Assembly: GCA_947471745.1 (NCBI GenBank)
Contig: CANJKZ010000174.1
Location: 658,001 to 722,000, forward strand
Direction of reading: 5' to 3'
Source: Closterium sp. Naga37s-1
Lineage: Eukaryota; Streptophyta; Zygnematophyceae; Desmidiales; Closteriaceae
DNA: 64,000 bases
Positions within the stretch are counted from its first letter, which is position 1. The number at the start of each line of letters is the position of its first letter. The translations under genes and the position numbers were made by a program. A model generated the notes under the pieces. It ran no database searches, was not told the origin of the DNA, and was given only the letters and a program-made list of their open reading frames with translations. Shown in pieces: positions 62,909-64,000 of this stretch.

Positions 62909-64000
62909 ATGGCTAGCCCTACTGTTCTTACCTTTGATGCTGAGGGGCGTGCCGTTGACTTTGACGTGTGGGTTGATGACCTGCAGCTCTTTCTTCAGTG
63001 TGACTCTAAGGACGGAGTGTCCCTTTTCGATCACACGTCCGGTGACTCTCCTGCTCCTGCTGCCATTGCTGACAGTACAGTTCGCTCGCAGTGGACCACT
63101 CGTGACGCTGTTGCTCGCCTTGTTGTTCATAGTCACCTGCCGTCTTCTGAGCGTACGCACTTTGGCCAGTACAAGACTGCTAAGTCTTTGTATGACGCTG
63201 TCGTAGCGCGCTACTCCTCCCCCGCCACTGCTGCCCTCAGCCACCTCATGCTGCCGTACCTGTTCCCTGACCTTGCTGCCTTTGCCACAGTCGCTGACCT
63301 CATTACTCACCTCCGCACTAGTGACGCCCGCTACCGCTCTGCGCTTCCCACTGAGTTCTGTGCCAAGAAACCTCCCCCCATGTACATCACCCTTTACTAC
63401 CTAGTCACCCGCCTCCCTGACTCCCTTGCTTCAGTCAAGGACCACTTTCTCTCCCTTTGCCCCACCGAGCTCACCGTCGACCTGCTAGAGGAGCGCCTCA
63501 CTGCGGCTGAGAAGAGTATCGTTGCTGTAGGTGCTTCTCGCGGCGACCCTCACGCCCCTTTCTTTGAGGGGTGTTCCCCTGTCCCCCTTCTCCCCTCTGT
63601 TGCTTCTGCTGCTGCTGTGGACCTTGTTCGCACTGAGGAGGTCGGGCTTGCTTCTGCTCCTAGTGAGAGGCGCCGCACCAGCAAGGGCAAGGGGGGCAAG
63701 GGTGGTGGAGGGGACGGTGGGGGCGGCGGTGGAGGCGGTGGAGGAGGCGGAGGGGGTGGCGGTGGAGGTGGGGGTGGTGGCGGGAGTGGGGGCTTAGGTG
63801 GCGGCGGTGGTGGTGGTGGAGGTAGCGGCAGCGGTGGTGGAGGCAGCGGCAGCGGCGGTGGAGGCAGCGGCAGCGGTGGTGGAGGTGGCGGCGGCGGTGG
63901 AGCTGGTCAAGATGGAGCCGCGCAGTGTGGAGGATCTGGTGGTAGCCAGTGCCAGCAGCAGCCACGTTCCCGAGAGACCCCGTTGGCCCAGCAGCTTCGT
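62909..64000 (+). CDS. GAG N-terminal part of element R, open to the window end
   Basis: ATG at 62909 (MASPTVLTFDAEGRAVDF). I read the frame to base 64000 without a stop, 364 codons. Residues 1-245 are the GAG core (VWVDDLQLFLQCDSKDG, HFGQYKTAKSLYDAVVARYSS, LYYLVTRLPDSL, FEGCSPVP). A basic RRRTSKGKGGKG patch follows, then a Gly/Ser tract of about 80 residues and the start of the QQLR motif. The expanded zinc knuckle would lie just beyond the end. Start choice follows the aligned starts of B, C and K. Confidence 0.92.
   Translation, partial: MASPTVLTFDAEGRAVDFDVWVDDLQLFLQCDSKDGVSLFDHTSGDSPAPAAIADSTVRSQWTTRDAVARLVVHSHLPSSERTHFGQYKTAKSLYDAVVARYSSPATAALSHLMLPYLFPDLAAFATVADLITHLRTSDARYRSALPTEFCAKKPPPMYITLYYLVTRLPDSLASVKDHFLSLCPTELTVDLLEERLTAAEKSIVAVGASRGDPHAPFFEGCSPVPLLPSVASAAAVDLVRTEEVGLASAPSERRRTSKGKGGKGGGGDGGGGGGGGGGGGGGGGGGGGGGGSGGLGGGGGGGGGSGSGGGGSGSGGGGSGSGGGGGGGGGAGQDGAAQCGGSGGSQCQQQPRSRETPLAQQLR

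Larger units (their letters stand above)
61986..64000 (+). mobile_element. 5' part of copia element R
   Basis: 5' LTR 61986-62116 (131 bp, TGTCAAACATA...TTCTGACA), PBS, leader and gag, continuing past the window end. The left flanking pentamer is CATAC, so a matching CATAC is expected at the far end. The LTR is close to 2305-2435. Confidence 0.88.

Overview
This is a eukaryotic, GC-rich stretch built almost entirely of LTR retrotransposons nested inside one another. I see no host gene, rRNA gene or conventional tRNA gene. Most elements are Ty1/copia type (domain order GAG-PR-IN-RT-RNaseH). Their primer-binding sites, directly after the 5' LTR, are variants of TGGTATCAGAGC, which is complementary to the 3' end of plant initiator tRNA-Met. 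That points to the green lineage. A streptophyte alga or non-seed plant is my guess and is not proven by the window.

Layout on the + strand: A (1-2000, 3' end only) lies next to the tail of an older relative, A0 (2001-2435). About 250 bp of AT-rich DNA is split by complete element B (2643-9946, TSD TGCAC). C (9990-15390) is truncated at both ends. On the - strand follow E (15391-16311), an F/D chimera joined at a poly(A) tract (16312-18415), a Helentron-like helicase/endonuclease fragment (18443-19766) and copia G (19767-26704). Two copies of a tiny 343-345 bp TRIM sit in the Helentron fragment (18550-18892, TSD AAATC) and in the G integrase (23905-24249, TSD CCGCA).

H (+ strand, 26705-30935 and 38254-40257) is split by K (30936-38253, TSD ACCCT). 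K has one uninterrupted gag-pol frame of 1971 codons and LTRs that look identical, so it is the youngest copy and the likely autonomous driver. L is a - strand gag scrap (40258-41518). M (- strand) is the oldest scaffold on the right. It is scattered over 41519-61811 because it was hit by N (42488-50239, TSD AAAGG), an unidentified segment O (52108-53062), a different copia family I (54352-59629, TSD GAGGC/GGGGC) and a non-autonomous element P (60081-61578, TSD AGCAG). Q is a 3'-UTR remnant (61812-61985). R starts at 61986 and runs off the window.

How the parts relate: K, and formerly B, C, G, H, M, N and R, encode GAG and Pol. E, F and P share the 3' untranslated box and PPT hairpin, the PBS-proximal stem-loop or other leader structures, but encode no protein. 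The TRIM shares the TGTCAGA...TCTGACA ends, the PBS and the 5-bp target duplication. The most parsimonious reading, which is inference, is one replication machinery shared by autonomous and non-autonomous elements. The most unusual signals are a tRNA-like Pol III promoter spanning the LTR/PBS junction of the TRIM, a covarying stem-loop plus GGGCCC palindrome after the PBS, twin hairpins in the non-autonomous family, a poly(A)-junction chimera, an expanded gag zinc knuckle and a repeated LREWY module.
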